A stretch of DNA of 10,442 nucleotides, taken from positions 1 to 10,442 of the forward strand of contig CAZOKH010000104.1 of assembly GCA_964580315.1 (NCBI GenBank), written 5' to 3'. The notes under the pieces are model-generated. The model ran no database searches. It was not told where the DNA came from and worked only from the letters and a program-made list of their open reading frames with translations. Within the stretch, counting starts at the first letter, position 1, and each line of letters begins with the position of its first letter. Below are positions 1-6,030 of the stretch, piece by piece. Made by a program: the position numbers and the translations under genes. Source of the stretch: CAZOKH01 sp964580315 (GTDB taxonomy: Bacteria > Chloroflexota > Anaerolineae > Anaerolineales > Anaerolineaceae).

Positions 1-8
1 GGTTGCAG

Positions 9-50
9 AGTGATTGAAGATATGGTATATTTTCTTCAATCATTTTAATA
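9..50 (+). terminator. AU-rich hairpin with T-run upstream of infC
   Basis: A perfect 10-bp inverted repeat (TGATTGAAGA at 11-20, TCTTCAATCA at 33-42) encloses a 12-nt loop and is followed at once by TTTT and an AT-rich stretch. The stem can be lengthened by wobble pairs at its base. It could be the intrinsic terminator of a gene lying before the window, or a leader attenuator controlling infC. The stem is poor in G-C pairs, so termination would be inefficient. No promoter for infC was convincing between this hairpin and the start codon, so some transcription may come from upstream. Confidence 0.5.
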
Positions 51-77
51 TTTCCATTTTTTCAGCCATATTCATAA

Positions 78-92
78 GAGGAGAGAACTATC
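78..92 (+). promoter_or_regulatory. Ribosome binding site and rare ATC start codon of infC
   Basis: A strong Shine-Dalgarno sequence GAGGAG (78-83) lies 6 nt before an ATC codon at 90-92. That ATC opens the reading frame coding for the conserved IF3 N-terminus (DFRVNELIR). An in-frame stop (TAA, 75-77) lies just upstream, and no ATG, GTG or TTG occurs in frame between it and a TTG at 120. Known biology: E. coli infC starts at AUU, and IF3 discriminates against such codons, so it represses its own translation. The same feedback is inferred here. Confidence 0.85.
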
Positions 93-674
93 AGTACAAC
101 AGACTTTCGAGTAAATGAATTGATCCGGACACCCAAGGTTCGTGTTATTGGACCAAAAGGCGATAATCTGGGAGATTTGGCCATTCGCGATGCGCTGCGC
201 ATTGCACAAGAATCTGAACTGGATCTTGTAGAAGTTGCCCCCAACGCCGACCCACCTGTTTGCCGGATTATGGATTTTGGCAAATTCCTTTACGAACGCA
301 CCAAAAAAGAACGGGAAGCGCGCAAAGCTCAGGTTAAAATCGAGATTAAAGAGATTCGCCTTCGTCCCAAAACCAATGAACATCACCGGTCATTCAAAAC
401 CCGTGATGCGCGCCGCTGGTTGCTGGACGGGATGAAAGTGAAAGTTACTGTTCGTTTTCGCGGCCGTGAAATCAGCTATCCCGAACTGGCGCTGGAAGAC
501 CTGAAAGAGATTGCCGAAGAGCTTTCCGACATTTCCATCATCGAGCAAACCCCCAATATGGAGGGGCGTGTGATGACCATGCTGCTCTCTCCGCAGCGCC
601 AGGCAAAGAAAAAGGTCGTCAAGAAAACCGAGGGTGAGGAAACTGATATTCCCGAACCGGTTGAAGAGGAATAA
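90..674 (+). CDS. infC: Translation initiation factor IF-3
   Basis: IF3 binds the 30S subunit, prevents premature joining of 50S and checks start-codon and initiator-tRNA pairing. From the ATC at 90 the product is 194 residues. The N-terminal domain begins DFRVNELIRTPKVRVIG and continues through LVEVAPNADPPVCRIMDFGKF. A basic helical linker (YERTKKEREARKAQ) follows, then the C-terminal domain (IKEIRLRPKTNEHH, VRFRGREISYPE, PNMEGRVMTMLLSP) and a charged tail ending in EEE. Starting at the first conventional start codon (TTG, 120) would cut ten residues, including the conserved RVNE segment, and that TTG has no good Shine-Dalgarno. The gene is first of infC-rpmI-rplT, the usual order. No terminator was seen between it and rpmI. 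Confidence 0.97.
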   Translation: MSTTDFRVNELIRTPKVRVIGPKGDNLGDLAIRDALRIAQESELDLVEVAPNADPPVCRIMDFGKFLYERTKKEREARKAQVKIEIKEIRLRPKTNEHHRSFKTRDARRWLLDGMKVKVTVRFRGREISYPELALEDLKEIAEELSDISIIEQTPNMEGRVMTMLLSPQRQAKKKVVKKTEGEETDIPEPVEEE

Positions 675-708
675 ACCCACCGGGCTCCTGATTCTTTCGA
701 CCATCTCG

Positions 709-733
709 TATAATTCATGGTATAATAGCCTCC
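709..733 (+). promoter_or_regulatory. Extended -10 promoter for rpmI-rplT
   Basis: The sequence TGGTATAAT (718-726) is a perfect -10 hexamer with the TG of an extended -10 element, which can work without a strong -35. A second TATAAT sits 12 nt upstream at 709-714. No good -35 is visible for either, the best being a TTCGAC-like string near 696. Transcription from the downstream element would start near 733, giving the two ribosomal protein genes expression independent of infC. Confidence 0.6.
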
Positions 734-751
734 GCTGTCATAACTGACAGC
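734..751 (+). promoter_or_regulatory. Hairpin at the inferred 5' end of the rpmI transcript
   Basis: GCTGTCA (734-740) and TGACAGC (745-751) form a perfect 7-bp stem with a TAAC tetraloop. It lies exactly where a transcript from the TATAAT at 721 would begin and 17 nt before the AGGAG ribosome binding site of rpmI. It has no T-run, so it is not a terminator. It may protect the 5' end from degradation, act as an operator, or bind a regulatory protein. Confidence 0.5.
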
Positions 752-780
752 ATACTTACTTATTTAACAGGAGTTAAGCT

Positions 781-1014
781 GTGCCACGTAAGCTAAAAGC
801 AGGAAAATTCAAGCTTAAGACCCACAAGGCAACCTCCAAACGGTTCCGCCTGAGCGGGTCGGGCGTTCTGATGCGCACAAAAGGCGGCAAAAGCCATCTG
901 CGCCGCCGCACCTCAAAGCGCACAACCGCCCTGTTCACTGAGATGGTTCCTGTGGAAGGCAAAGGCATCATTAAACGCGTGCGTCGCCTTGCCCCCAACA
1001 TGAAGGAACAATAG
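781..1014 (+). CDS. rpmI: 50S ribosomal protein L35
   Basis: L35 is a small basic protein of the large ribosomal subunit. The 77-residue product carries the family signature KLKTHKATSKRFRLSGSGVL and KSHLRRRTSKRTT. It is longer than the usual 64-66 residues because of about nine extra N-terminal residues (RKLKAGKFK) and a longer C-terminus. The start is GTG at 781, with AGGAG (769-773) 7 nt upstream. The protein is very rich in Lys and Arg, as expected for an rRNA-binding protein. It sits between infC and rplT in the canonical order and probably shares a transcript with rplT. Confidence 0.96.
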   Translation: MPRKLKAGKFKLKTHKATSKRFRLSGSGVLMRTKGGKSHLRRRTSKRTTALFTEMVPVEGKGIIKRVRRLAPNMKEQ

Positions 1015-1047
1015 TTCTCGTATCGGTTTCTTTCTTTTTTAGTGCGG

Positions 1048-1080
1048 CTGTTGGGTGTTCGCAACAGGTGAGAAAACACC
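1048..1080 (+). promoter_or_regulatory. Possible H-type RNA pseudoknot upstream of rplT
   Basis: Two interlocking inverted repeats are visible. CTGTTG (1048-1053) pairs with CAACAG (1062-1067). The loop sequence GGTGTT (1054-1059) pairs with AACACC (1075-1080). Together they can form an H-type pseudoknot or two mutually exclusive hairpins. There is no spacer between the first strands of the two stems, so one terminal pair may have to open. The structure ends 17 nt before the AAAGGAG of rplT. Known biology: in E. coli L20 represses this operon by binding a pseudoknot and a helix in the mRNA. Similar control here is an inference. Confidence 0.4.
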
Positions 1081-1110
1081 GGCGCCCAGGGGTTCGCAAA
1101 GGAGTAAAAC

Positions 1111-1458
1111 ATGAGAGTAAAAGGCGGTCCGCAAGGACATTTGCGCCACAAGAAAATTTTGAAATTAACCAAAGGTCAGCGAGGTTCAAAGCACCTTCTG
1201 TTCCGTCGTGCTAACGAGTCTTTGCTCAAAGGTCTTTGGTATGCTACACGTGATCGCCGCGTTCGCAAACGCGACCTGCGCAAGCTGTGGATTGCCCGCG
1301 TCAACGCCGCTGCACGCCTGAATGGCGTCACGTACAGCCAGTTCATCCACTTGATGAAAGTCGCCAACATCGACCTCAACCGGAAAATGTTAGCCGATCT
1401 CGCTGTGCGCGACCCGCAAGCCTTTGCAGCAGTGGTTGCCCAGGCAAAATCAGCCTGA
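1111..1458 (+). CDS. rplT: 50S ribosomal protein L20
   Basis: L20 binds 23S rRNA early in 50S assembly and in several bacteria represses its own operon. The 115-residue product matches the family from end to end: MRVKGG at the start, RHKKILKLTKGQRG, then RDRRVRKRDLRKLWIARVNAA, YSQFIHLMK, INLDRK-like IDLNRKMLADLAV and DPQAFAAVV. ATG at 1111 has AAAGGAG (1098-1104) 6 nt upstream. Length is close to the usual 115-120. The gene lies 96 nt after rpmI and is followed by a strong terminator, so it closes the cluster. Confidence 0.98.
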   Translation: MRVKGGPQGHLRHKKILKLTKGQRGSKHLLFRRANESLLKGLWYATRDRRVRKRDLRKLWIARVNAAARLNGVTYSQFIHLMKVANIDLNRKMLADLAVRDPQAFAAVVAQAKSA

Positions 1459-1476
1459 TTATCTGGCAAAACTCCT

Positions 1477-1514
1477 AAACAGGATGGCACAATAAGCCAT
1501 CCTGTTTTGTTTTT
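1477..1514 (+). terminator. Intrinsic terminator after rplT
   Basis: A perfect 12-bp stem (AAACAGGATGGC at 1477-1488 with GCCATCCTGTTT at 1496-1507) and a 7-nt loop are followed by a T-rich tail (TTTTGTTTTT, 1505-1514). It ends the infC-rpmI-rplT cluster. Confidence 0.92.
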
Positions 1515-1534
1515 CCGGCCTATCAAGGTACAAT
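1507..1534 (+). promoter_or_regulatory. Candidate promoter of the macro-trmH-DUF711 operon
   Basis: TTGTTT (1507-1512) and TACAAT (1529-1534) are spaced by 16 nt and resemble sigma70 -35 and -10 boxes. The -35 lies in the T-tail of the preceding terminator. Transcription would start near 1541, about 23 nt before the ATG at 1564. Only a weak ribosome binding site (AAGAA) is visible there. Confidence 0.4.
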
Positions 1535-1563
1535 AAATTTACTCCTATCAAGAATTCATACCG

Positions 1564-2148
1564 ATGAGTGAAATACTGGTCTCTCAATCCTATACATCAG
1601 GACAAAAGCTGGAAATTGCCCGCGGCGACCTGACCACTGAACAGGTCGACGCTATTGTGAATGCCGCCAATGCTCATTTGATGCACGGCGGCGGTGTGGC
1701 GGCTGCCATTTCACGGCGCGGCGGGCCTGTCATTCAGCAGGAGAGTGATGCCTGGGTGCGCGCGCACGGCGCAGTGCCCCATCACCAACCCGCCTACACC
1801 AGCGGCGGCAAACTGCCCTGCCGCTATGTCATCCATGCCATGGGACCGGTGTGGGGCTCGGGTGATGAAGACCACAAACTGCACCAGGCCATTTTGGGCA
1901 GCCTGCAGCGCGCCGAAGAACTGCACCTTGCCTCCATCGCTTTCCCGGCCATCTCCACCGGCATCTTTGGCTTTCCCAAAGAACGCGCCGCAGCGATCTT
2001 CTTCAATGCCGTCGACGAATTTTTCCTACAGCACCCTTCCTCGCCGGTTAAATTGGTGCGCATCACCCTCTATGATGCTCCCACCCTGCAAGCCTTCCTG
2101 AATGGTTTTGAAGCCTGGCACAACAAAAATCAAGCGGAGGACGCATGA
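1564..2148 (+). CDS. Macro domain protein, AF1521-like (ADP-ribose binding)
   Basis: The 194-residue product is essentially one macro domain. Macro domains bind ADP-ribose or its derivatives, and some remove ADP-ribose from proteins, nucleic acids or O-acetyl-ADP-ribose. Visible motifs are RGDLTTEQVDAIVNAAN (20-36, with Asp22, Asn33 and Asn36), the loop HGGGVAAAI (41-49), LPCRYVIHAMGP before the middle, and FPAISTGIFGFP (127-138, the diphosphate-binding loop). The first loop reads GGGVAxAI, as in archaeal AF1521, and not GGGGVDGAI as in MacroD hydrolases, so the MacroD catalytic aspartate is missing. The cytosolic protein is translationally coupled to the next gene by an ATGA overlap, with GCGGAGG before that ATG. 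Substrate is unknown. An ADP-ribosyl-binding or hydrolase role is inferred from the fold. Confidence 0.93.
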   Translation: MSEILVSQSYTSGQKLEIARGDLTTEQVDAIVNAANAHLMHGGGVAAAISRRGGPVIQQESDAWVRAHGAVPHHQPAYTSGGKLPCRYVIHAMGPVWGSGDEDHKLHQAILGSLQRAEELHLASIAFPAISTGIFGFPKERAAAIFFNAVDEFFLQHPSSPVKLVRITLYDAPTLQAFLNGFEAWHNKNQAEDA

Positions 2149-2927
2149 TTACCTCGGTGCAAAACCCGCGCATCAAGCAAGTGCGCGCTTTGCTGCACCA
2201 GCGGCAAGAGCGCAAAGAGCGCGCCCTGTGCATCATTGAAGGCGTGCGCCTGATTGAAGAAGCCCTTTCGGCCGGTTGGAAGCCCGATTTTATGCTGTTT
2301 AGCCAGCAGCTCTCGCCGCGCGGGCGCAGCCTGCTGCATGCATTTGCCGCCCAGGGCGCTGAAGTTGAAGAAATTGACTCGCGTTTGATGAAATCACTGG
2401 CTGATACGGAAAACCCGCAGGGAATCCTGGGAGTTTTCCCCATCACGCCCACCCCGCTGCCGCCCCCCACTCACATGCAATTCTTGCTAATTCTCGACCA
2501 GGTGCGCGACCCTGGCAACCTGGGCACACTGCTGCGCACCGCTGCCGCAGCCGGAGTGCAGGCTGTGCTGCTCACGCCGGGTAGTGTTAATGCCTTCTCG
2601 CCAAAAGTGCTGCGCTCCGGCATGGGCGCCCAGTTTCGACTGCCCGTGCACCGCATGGATTTTGCCGATATCCAATCGCTCTATGCTCCCGCCTTGCAAT
2701 TCTGGCTGGCTGAAGCCGGCCGGGGAACCCCCTGCTGGCAGGCCAACCTGCTGCCCCCCCTGGCGCTGGTCATCGGCGGAGAAGCCGACGGCGCCAGCCC
2801 CGAGGCGCGCCAGGCATGCCCGCACACCATCACCATTCCCATGCCCGGCAAAAGCGAATCGCTGAACGCCGCAATTGCCGCCGCCATCTTAATGTTTGAA
2901 ATCGTGAGACAAAGGAAAACCACATGA
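2145..2927 (+). CDS. SpoU/TrmH-family RNA 2'-O-methyltransferase
   Basis: SPOUT methyltransferases of this class transfer a methyl group from S-adenosylmethionine to a ribose 2'-OH of rRNA or tRNA. The 260-residue product has the two expected parts. The N-terminal substrate-binding domain (about 1-105) opens ITSVQNPRIKQVRALL and includes IIEGVRLIEEAL. The catalytic trefoil-knot domain has motif 1 DQVRDPGNLGTLLRTA (118-133, with Asn125 and Arg131), motif 2 LVIGGEADGAS (about 209-219) and motif 3 IPMPGKSESLNAAIAA (231-246, with Asn241). The architecture fits 23S rRNA methyltransferases such as RlmB and TsnR-like proteins, but the target nucleotide cannot be read from the sequence. The start overlaps the macro gene by 4 nt, and the stop overlaps the next gene by 4 nt. 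Confidence 0.94.
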   Translation: MITSVQNPRIKQVRALLHQRQERKERALCIIEGVRLIEEALSAGWKPDFMLFSQQLSPRGRSLLHAFAAQGAEVEEIDSRLMKSLADTENPQGILGVFPITPTPLPPPTHMQFLLILDQVRDPGNLGTLLRTAAAAGVQAVLLTPGSVNAFSPKVLRSGMGAQFRLPVHRMDFADIQSLYAPALQFWLAEAGRGTPCWQANLLPPLALVIGGEADGASPEARQACPHTITIPMPGKSESLNAAIAAAILMFEIVRQRKTT

Positions 2928-4159
2928 AAGTACGCTCGATAACCTGTTTCTATGACCCCTCCGCTCCCGCCGGGGCGCAGCAACCCGCCCGCCTGGCTGA
3001 ATTTGTCCAAACTGCTTCCACCCGCTATCAACAGGCCGGCTACGAAGTGGAAACCGTCCGCCTGGCAACCACGCCCTTCCCGCTGCAATTGAAAAGCATG
3101 GAAAAACCGGCCGCTGTAGAGTTGGCGCAATCGATGGAAGAACAGGCTGCTGCATGCAACTTCACCTACCTGTCGCTGGGGCCAGCCATGCCGCTTGCGC
3201 CTGCCAGTTACGAATTGATCCCAGCCATGCTGGCGGCCACAAAAAACACTTTCTTCAGCGGCATCATTGCCGCCCCGCACGGCGGCATTTCCATGCCCGC
3301 CATTCATGCCTGCGGCCGGGTGATTGCCGACTCAGCCTCGCTGGAACCAGACGGATTTGCCAACCTGCGCTTCACAGCCCTGGCCAATGTGCCCTCGGGG
3401 GTGCCGTTCTTCCCCGCCTCATACCACAAAGGCGGCCGGCCGGCTTTTGCCCTGGCGCTGGAAGCCGCCGACCTGGTGGAAGCCGCTTTTAAAGCCGAAG
3501 GTGAGCTGCTGCCGGCGCTGGAATATTTGCGCACCAGCCTGAATGAACACGCCGCCGTTTTGGAACGTGTGGCTGCTGAATTGACCGCCAATCAGCACAT
3601 CTCATATCGAGGGCTCGATTTCTCACCCGCACCTTTCCCGTCGCCGGGCTGCTCGCTGGCGGGCGGCATGGAAGCCGCCGGTGTATCGATTGGCAAAAGC
3701 GGCGCCGTGGCTGCTGCCGCACTGTTGACCCAGGTGTTGGATGAAGGCAAGTGGAAGAAAGCCGGTTTCAACGGCATGATGCTGCCCGTGCTGGAAGACG
3801 CCGTGCTGGCGCAGCGCTCCAGCCAGGGTGTGCTTTCCATCCAGGATTTGCTGCTCTATTCAGCCGTGTGCGGCACCGGGCTCGACACGGTGCCCCTGCC
3901 CGGCAGCGCCACAGCCGCCCAGTTGAGCGCTGTGATGCTGGATGTGGCTGCGCTCTCTTTACGCTTGAATAAGCCGCTCACCGCCCGCCTGATGCCCATT
4001 CCCGGCAAAGCCGCCGGCGACCCCACCGACTTTGATTTTGCCTACTTTGCCAACGGCGGTGTGCTGGCGCTGAACGCCGAACCGCTGGCGGCTCCCATTG
4101 CTGCCGCTGACGGCATTCCCCTGTCGCCACACCGCCGCCTGTTTGCGCGTCGAAGATAA
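2924..4159 (+). CDS. DUF711 (UPF0210) family protein
   Basis: The 411-residue product matches the DUF711/UPF0210 family, whose biochemical role is not established to my knowledge. I recall that a structural member has a fold related to glycyl-radical enzymes, but no glycyl-radical motif is visible here. Recognisable family blocks are VRSITCF at the start, YEVETVRLATTPFP, a SLGPA segment near residue 85, FANLRFTALANVPSGVPFFP (145-164), a PGCSLAGGMEAAGVSIGKSG region, MMLPVLEDAVLAQR, and LLYSAVCGTGLDTVPLPG (310-327). No signal peptide or membrane segment is seen, so it is probably cytosolic. ATG at 2924 has AAAGGA (2911-2916) 7 nt upstream and overlaps the methyltransferase stop. Runs of Ala and Gly codons are common. 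It is the last gene before a terminator. Confidence 0.9.
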   Translation: MKVRSITCFYDPSAPAGAQQPARLAEFVQTASTRYQQAGYEVETVRLATTPFPLQLKSMEKPAAVELAQSMEEQAAACNFTYLSLGPAMPLAPASYELIPAMLAATKNTFFSGIIAAPHGGISMPAIHACGRVIADSASLEPDGFANLRFTALANVPSGVPFFPASYHKGGRPAFALALEAADLVEAAFKAEGELLPALEYLRTSLNEHAAVLERVAAELTANQHISYRGLDFSPAPFPSPGCSLAGGMEAAGVSIGKSGAVAAAALLTQVLDEGKWKKAGFNGMMLPVLEDAVLAQRSSQGVLSIQDLLLYSAVCGTGLDTVPLPGSATAAQLSAVMLDVAALSLRLNKPLTARLMPIPGKAAGDPTDFDFAYFANGGVLALNAEPLAAPIAAADGIPLSPHRRLFARRR

Positions 4160-4165
4160 GCAATT

Positions 4166-4209
4166 CGCCCACTGGAAAATCCAGTGGGCGTCTGTTTGTT
4201 TTCTTTAAG
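4166..4209 (+). terminator. Intrinsic terminator after the DUF711 gene
   Basis: CGCCCACTGG (4166-4175) and CCAGTGGGCG (4181-4190) form a perfect GC-rich 10-bp stem with a 5-nt loop. It is followed by TCTGTTTGTTTTCTTT on the plus strand. The minus-strand gene ending at 4232 converges on it and might use the stem too, but the T-run favours the plus direction. Confidence 0.88.
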
Positions 4210-4231
4210 ATTTGCCGGTTAAAGCAAAACC

Positions 4232-4963
4232 TTAACGAATTTGCTTGAAGTTGATGATGATCAGGTTTTTCTCGCACTCAACGTAAGTGTCAAAGAATTG
4301 GCGCCCTGAAAGCGGCAGGCTGGCCTGGTCAGCCAGGCGCACCCACAGTGTGCCGCTGCTGGCAATGGGCAGTTCACTCAGGGTGAACTCAAACCCCGCC
4401 TCGCCGTACTGGCGGGCGGTGCCGGTCAGGCTGTTGAGCGTGATGCTTCTGCCGTCCAGCGTGCCGCCCAACTGCACGGTCACACCGGTCAGCGGGCGCC
4501 CCTGCAAATCGAGCACCTGTCCGCCCACACCCATCCAGTTGCACCCGCGCTCGGGGTTGAGCACCGCTGCGTCAATCGCCGAAGGCGCGCTCTTCAAGGT
4601 GAAAGGATAAGTCCACCCGGCTTTCTCGGTGGGCGTGGGCTGGGTGTAGATTTCTTCTTCTTCACTGAAGGGAGTGGCCGCCACAGCCGTGGGTGTGGCA
4701 GGCGCCGGGGTAGCGCTGGGCGCCTGCGGGGTTTCGGGCGTCCAGGTGGCTGGCAGGCTGGGCATGGTGGCGGTTGAGGTGGGCAGCGCCAGGGTGGGCG
4801 GCAATTCATAAGGTGGATAGGGGTTGAACATATTGTTGGGGGCATAATAAGTGAAGGCAAACAACCCCACCAGCAGCACGGTTGCACCCAGCAGCAGCAC
4901 GGTCAATAAATTGAGAAATACATTCAACCAGTTTTTCATCCGTTTTTCATCACCTGTATTCAT
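4232..4963 (-). CDS. Single-pass membrane protein with Pro/Thr-rich stalk and extracytoplasmic beta domain
   Basis: No named function. The 243-residue product has a short charged N-terminus, one membrane segment (about 13-39, Leu/Val/Ala-rich), a Pro/Thr/Ala-rich stalk (about 42-115) and a C-terminal domain (about 120-243). The positive residues before the membrane segment suggest the C-terminus is outside. The domain contains GVGGQVLDLQGRPLTGVTVQ followed by more alternating hydrophobic stretches, which resembles carboxypeptidase-regulatory-like or other Ig-like beta-sandwiches that begin with this turn. Two Cys (141 and 230) flank the domain and could form a disulfide. The start could be ATG 4963 (GAGGT only 3-4 nt upstream) or the in-frame ATG at residue 9 (4939), which has AGGTGAT at a better distance. 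It lies 148 nt after the parvulin lipoprotein gene on the same strand. Confidence 0.8.
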   Translation of the reverse strand: MNTGDEKRMKNWLNVFLNLLTVLLLGATVLLVGLFAFTYYAPNNMFNPYPPYELPPTLALPTSTATMPSLPATWTPETPQAPSATPAPATPTAVAATPFSEEEEIYTQPTPTEKAGWTYPFTLKSAPSAIDAAVLNPERGCNWMGVGGQVLDLQGRPLTGVTVQLGGTLDGRSITLNSLTGTARQYGEAGFEFTLSELPIASSGTLWVRLADQASLPLSGRQFFDTYVECEKNLIIINFKQIR

Positions 4964-5048
4964 TTACCTCAAGCTGCCACGTTGAACCTGTATGACTGTC
5001 GCTGCAAAGAGGGCGGAAGCCCAACGCGCCAGTCTCAAAACCGATAAT

Positions 5049-5093
5049 GGAGATTGCCGCGTTCCCGAAATAACGTCGGGGCTCGCGATGACG
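5049..5093. repeat. Likely dispersed intergenic repeat with hairpin core
   Basis: The stretch begins GGAGATTGCCGCG and ends GGCTCGCGATGACG. On the minus strand it reads CGTCATCGCGAGCCCCGACG and finishes GCGGCAATCTCC. This is the shape of the CGTCATTGCGAG...GCAATCTC type of intergenic repeat seen many times in some bacterial genomes. The centre folds: CCCGA (5064-5068) pairs with TCGGG (5076-5080), with GCG/CGC able to extend the stem past a bulge. Only one copy is in the window, so repetition is inferred from resemblance. It lies between the two minus-strand genes. Confidence 0.5.
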
Positions 5094-5111
5094 CCTGTGT
5101 AGCTGCTTGAG

Positions 5112-6023
5112 TTAATTTACAAAAGTCTCAACGCTGGCTGACTTGCGCTGCTCATCAAGCCATTGTTTTATCGCCTGCTGTTGAAACAGGCGCAGTGCTT
5201 CACCGCTGAGATCATGCTCGCCCTTCTCCACCAGGTAGAGAATGTGGTAGCCCACATCGGTGCGGATCACACTGCTGAATTCACCCACGGTCAACGCAAA
5301 GGCGGCCTGTTCCAACTCCGGGTGAAACAGGTATCCGCGCGGGTACCAGCCCATCTCACCGTTGGTCTGCGGATCATACAGGCTGGCCAGCGTGGCAAAG
5401 TTGTCGCCGCGTTCCAGCAGCGCATAGGCTTCGTTGGCTGCCTCTTCAGTGAAGAGCTGAATCTGGCGCGTGTGCACCATTTCAGCCGTTCTGGGCATGG
5501 CCGCCAGCACCTGGTCGCGCTGCCAGGCGGCTTCACCTTCGCGTTTCAGGGCGCGCTGCAAGCCCGCGTCGCTGTAACCATTGGTTTGCTTCCATTCGGC
5601 AAACTGGGCCTCGCCCACTTCAGCCGTCAGGTCGGCAAGCTGCTGCTGCAGGGCGGCGGCGTCCAGTGTGTGGCCGCCTTCACGGGCAGCCTTCGCCAGC
5701 AGGGTTTTATCCACCAGGTCGGTCAGCACGGCCTGTTGAATTTCTTCGTTGCTCATTTCCTTGCCCAGTTCTTGCAACGCACTACGGTAGCGTAAAATTT
5801 CGGCGTCAAAATCTTCCAGCAAGATCACCTCGCCGTTGACTCGCGCCGCCATGGGTTCGGGCGTGGGTGTGGGCGGCAGCGGCGTTTCGGTGGGCAGCGA
5901 TGACGTGGGTGTGCTTGCCGGCCCCGACAGCCCCTGGCAGCCTGCCAGCAGCAGCGCCGCGGCCAGACCCACGACAATGAATAATGAAATTTTGCGTTGT
6001 AAAGGAGGATGTTTGCGATTCAT
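5112..6023 (-). CDS. PpiC-type (parvulin) peptidyl-prolyl isomerase lipoprotein, SurA/PrsA-like
   Basis: Parvulin foldases catalyse cis-trans isomerisation at proline bonds and act as chaperones for exported proteins. The 303-residue product has a lipoprotein signal peptide: basic MNRKHPPLQRK, a hydrophobic core, and lipobox LLAG-Cys29. A short Ser/Thr/Pro stalk (about 30-57) follows. Next is a SurA-N-like helical chaperone segment (about 58-180, starting AARVNGEVILLEDFDAEI), then a parvulin domain (about 183-268) with VHTRQIQLF, FATLASLYDPQTNGEMGWYPRG, AAFALTVGEFSSVIRTDVGYHILYLVEK. A short C-terminal helix ends the protein. It should sit on the outer face of the cytoplasmic membrane. The ATG at 6023 is the only start that keeps the signal peptide intact. 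No ribosome binding site is visible before it, and a TATAAT lies only 7 nt upstream. Confidence 0.93.
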   Translation of the reverse strand: MNRKHPPLQRKISLFIVVGLAAALLLAGCQGLSGPASTPTSSLPTETPLPPTPTPEPMAARVNGEVILLEDFDAEILRYRSALQELGKEMSNEEIQQAVLTDLVDKTLLAKAAREGGHTLDAAALQQQLADLTAEVGEAQFAEWKQTNGYSDAGLQRALKREGEAAWQRDQVLAAMPRTAEMVHTRQIQLFTEEAANEAYALLERGDNFATLASLYDPQTNGEMGWYPRGYLFHPELEQAAFALTVGEFSSVIRTDVGYHILYLVEKGEHDLSGEALRLFQQQAIKQWLDEQRKSASVETFVN

Positions 6024-6030
6024 TGCTCTG

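Noticed and set aside
5163..5795. 210-codon plus-strand frame opposite the parvulin gene
   Set aside because: It is fully covered by the antisense lipoprotein gene, which has a signal peptide and parvulin motifs. The frame itself has no recognisable domain.
6001..6011. Strong Shine-Dalgarno-like AAAGGAGGATG on the plus strand
   Set aside because: The ATG is too close to the GGAGG, and it lies in the coding region of the minus-strand signal peptide. It arises from His-Pro-Pro codons in the other strand.
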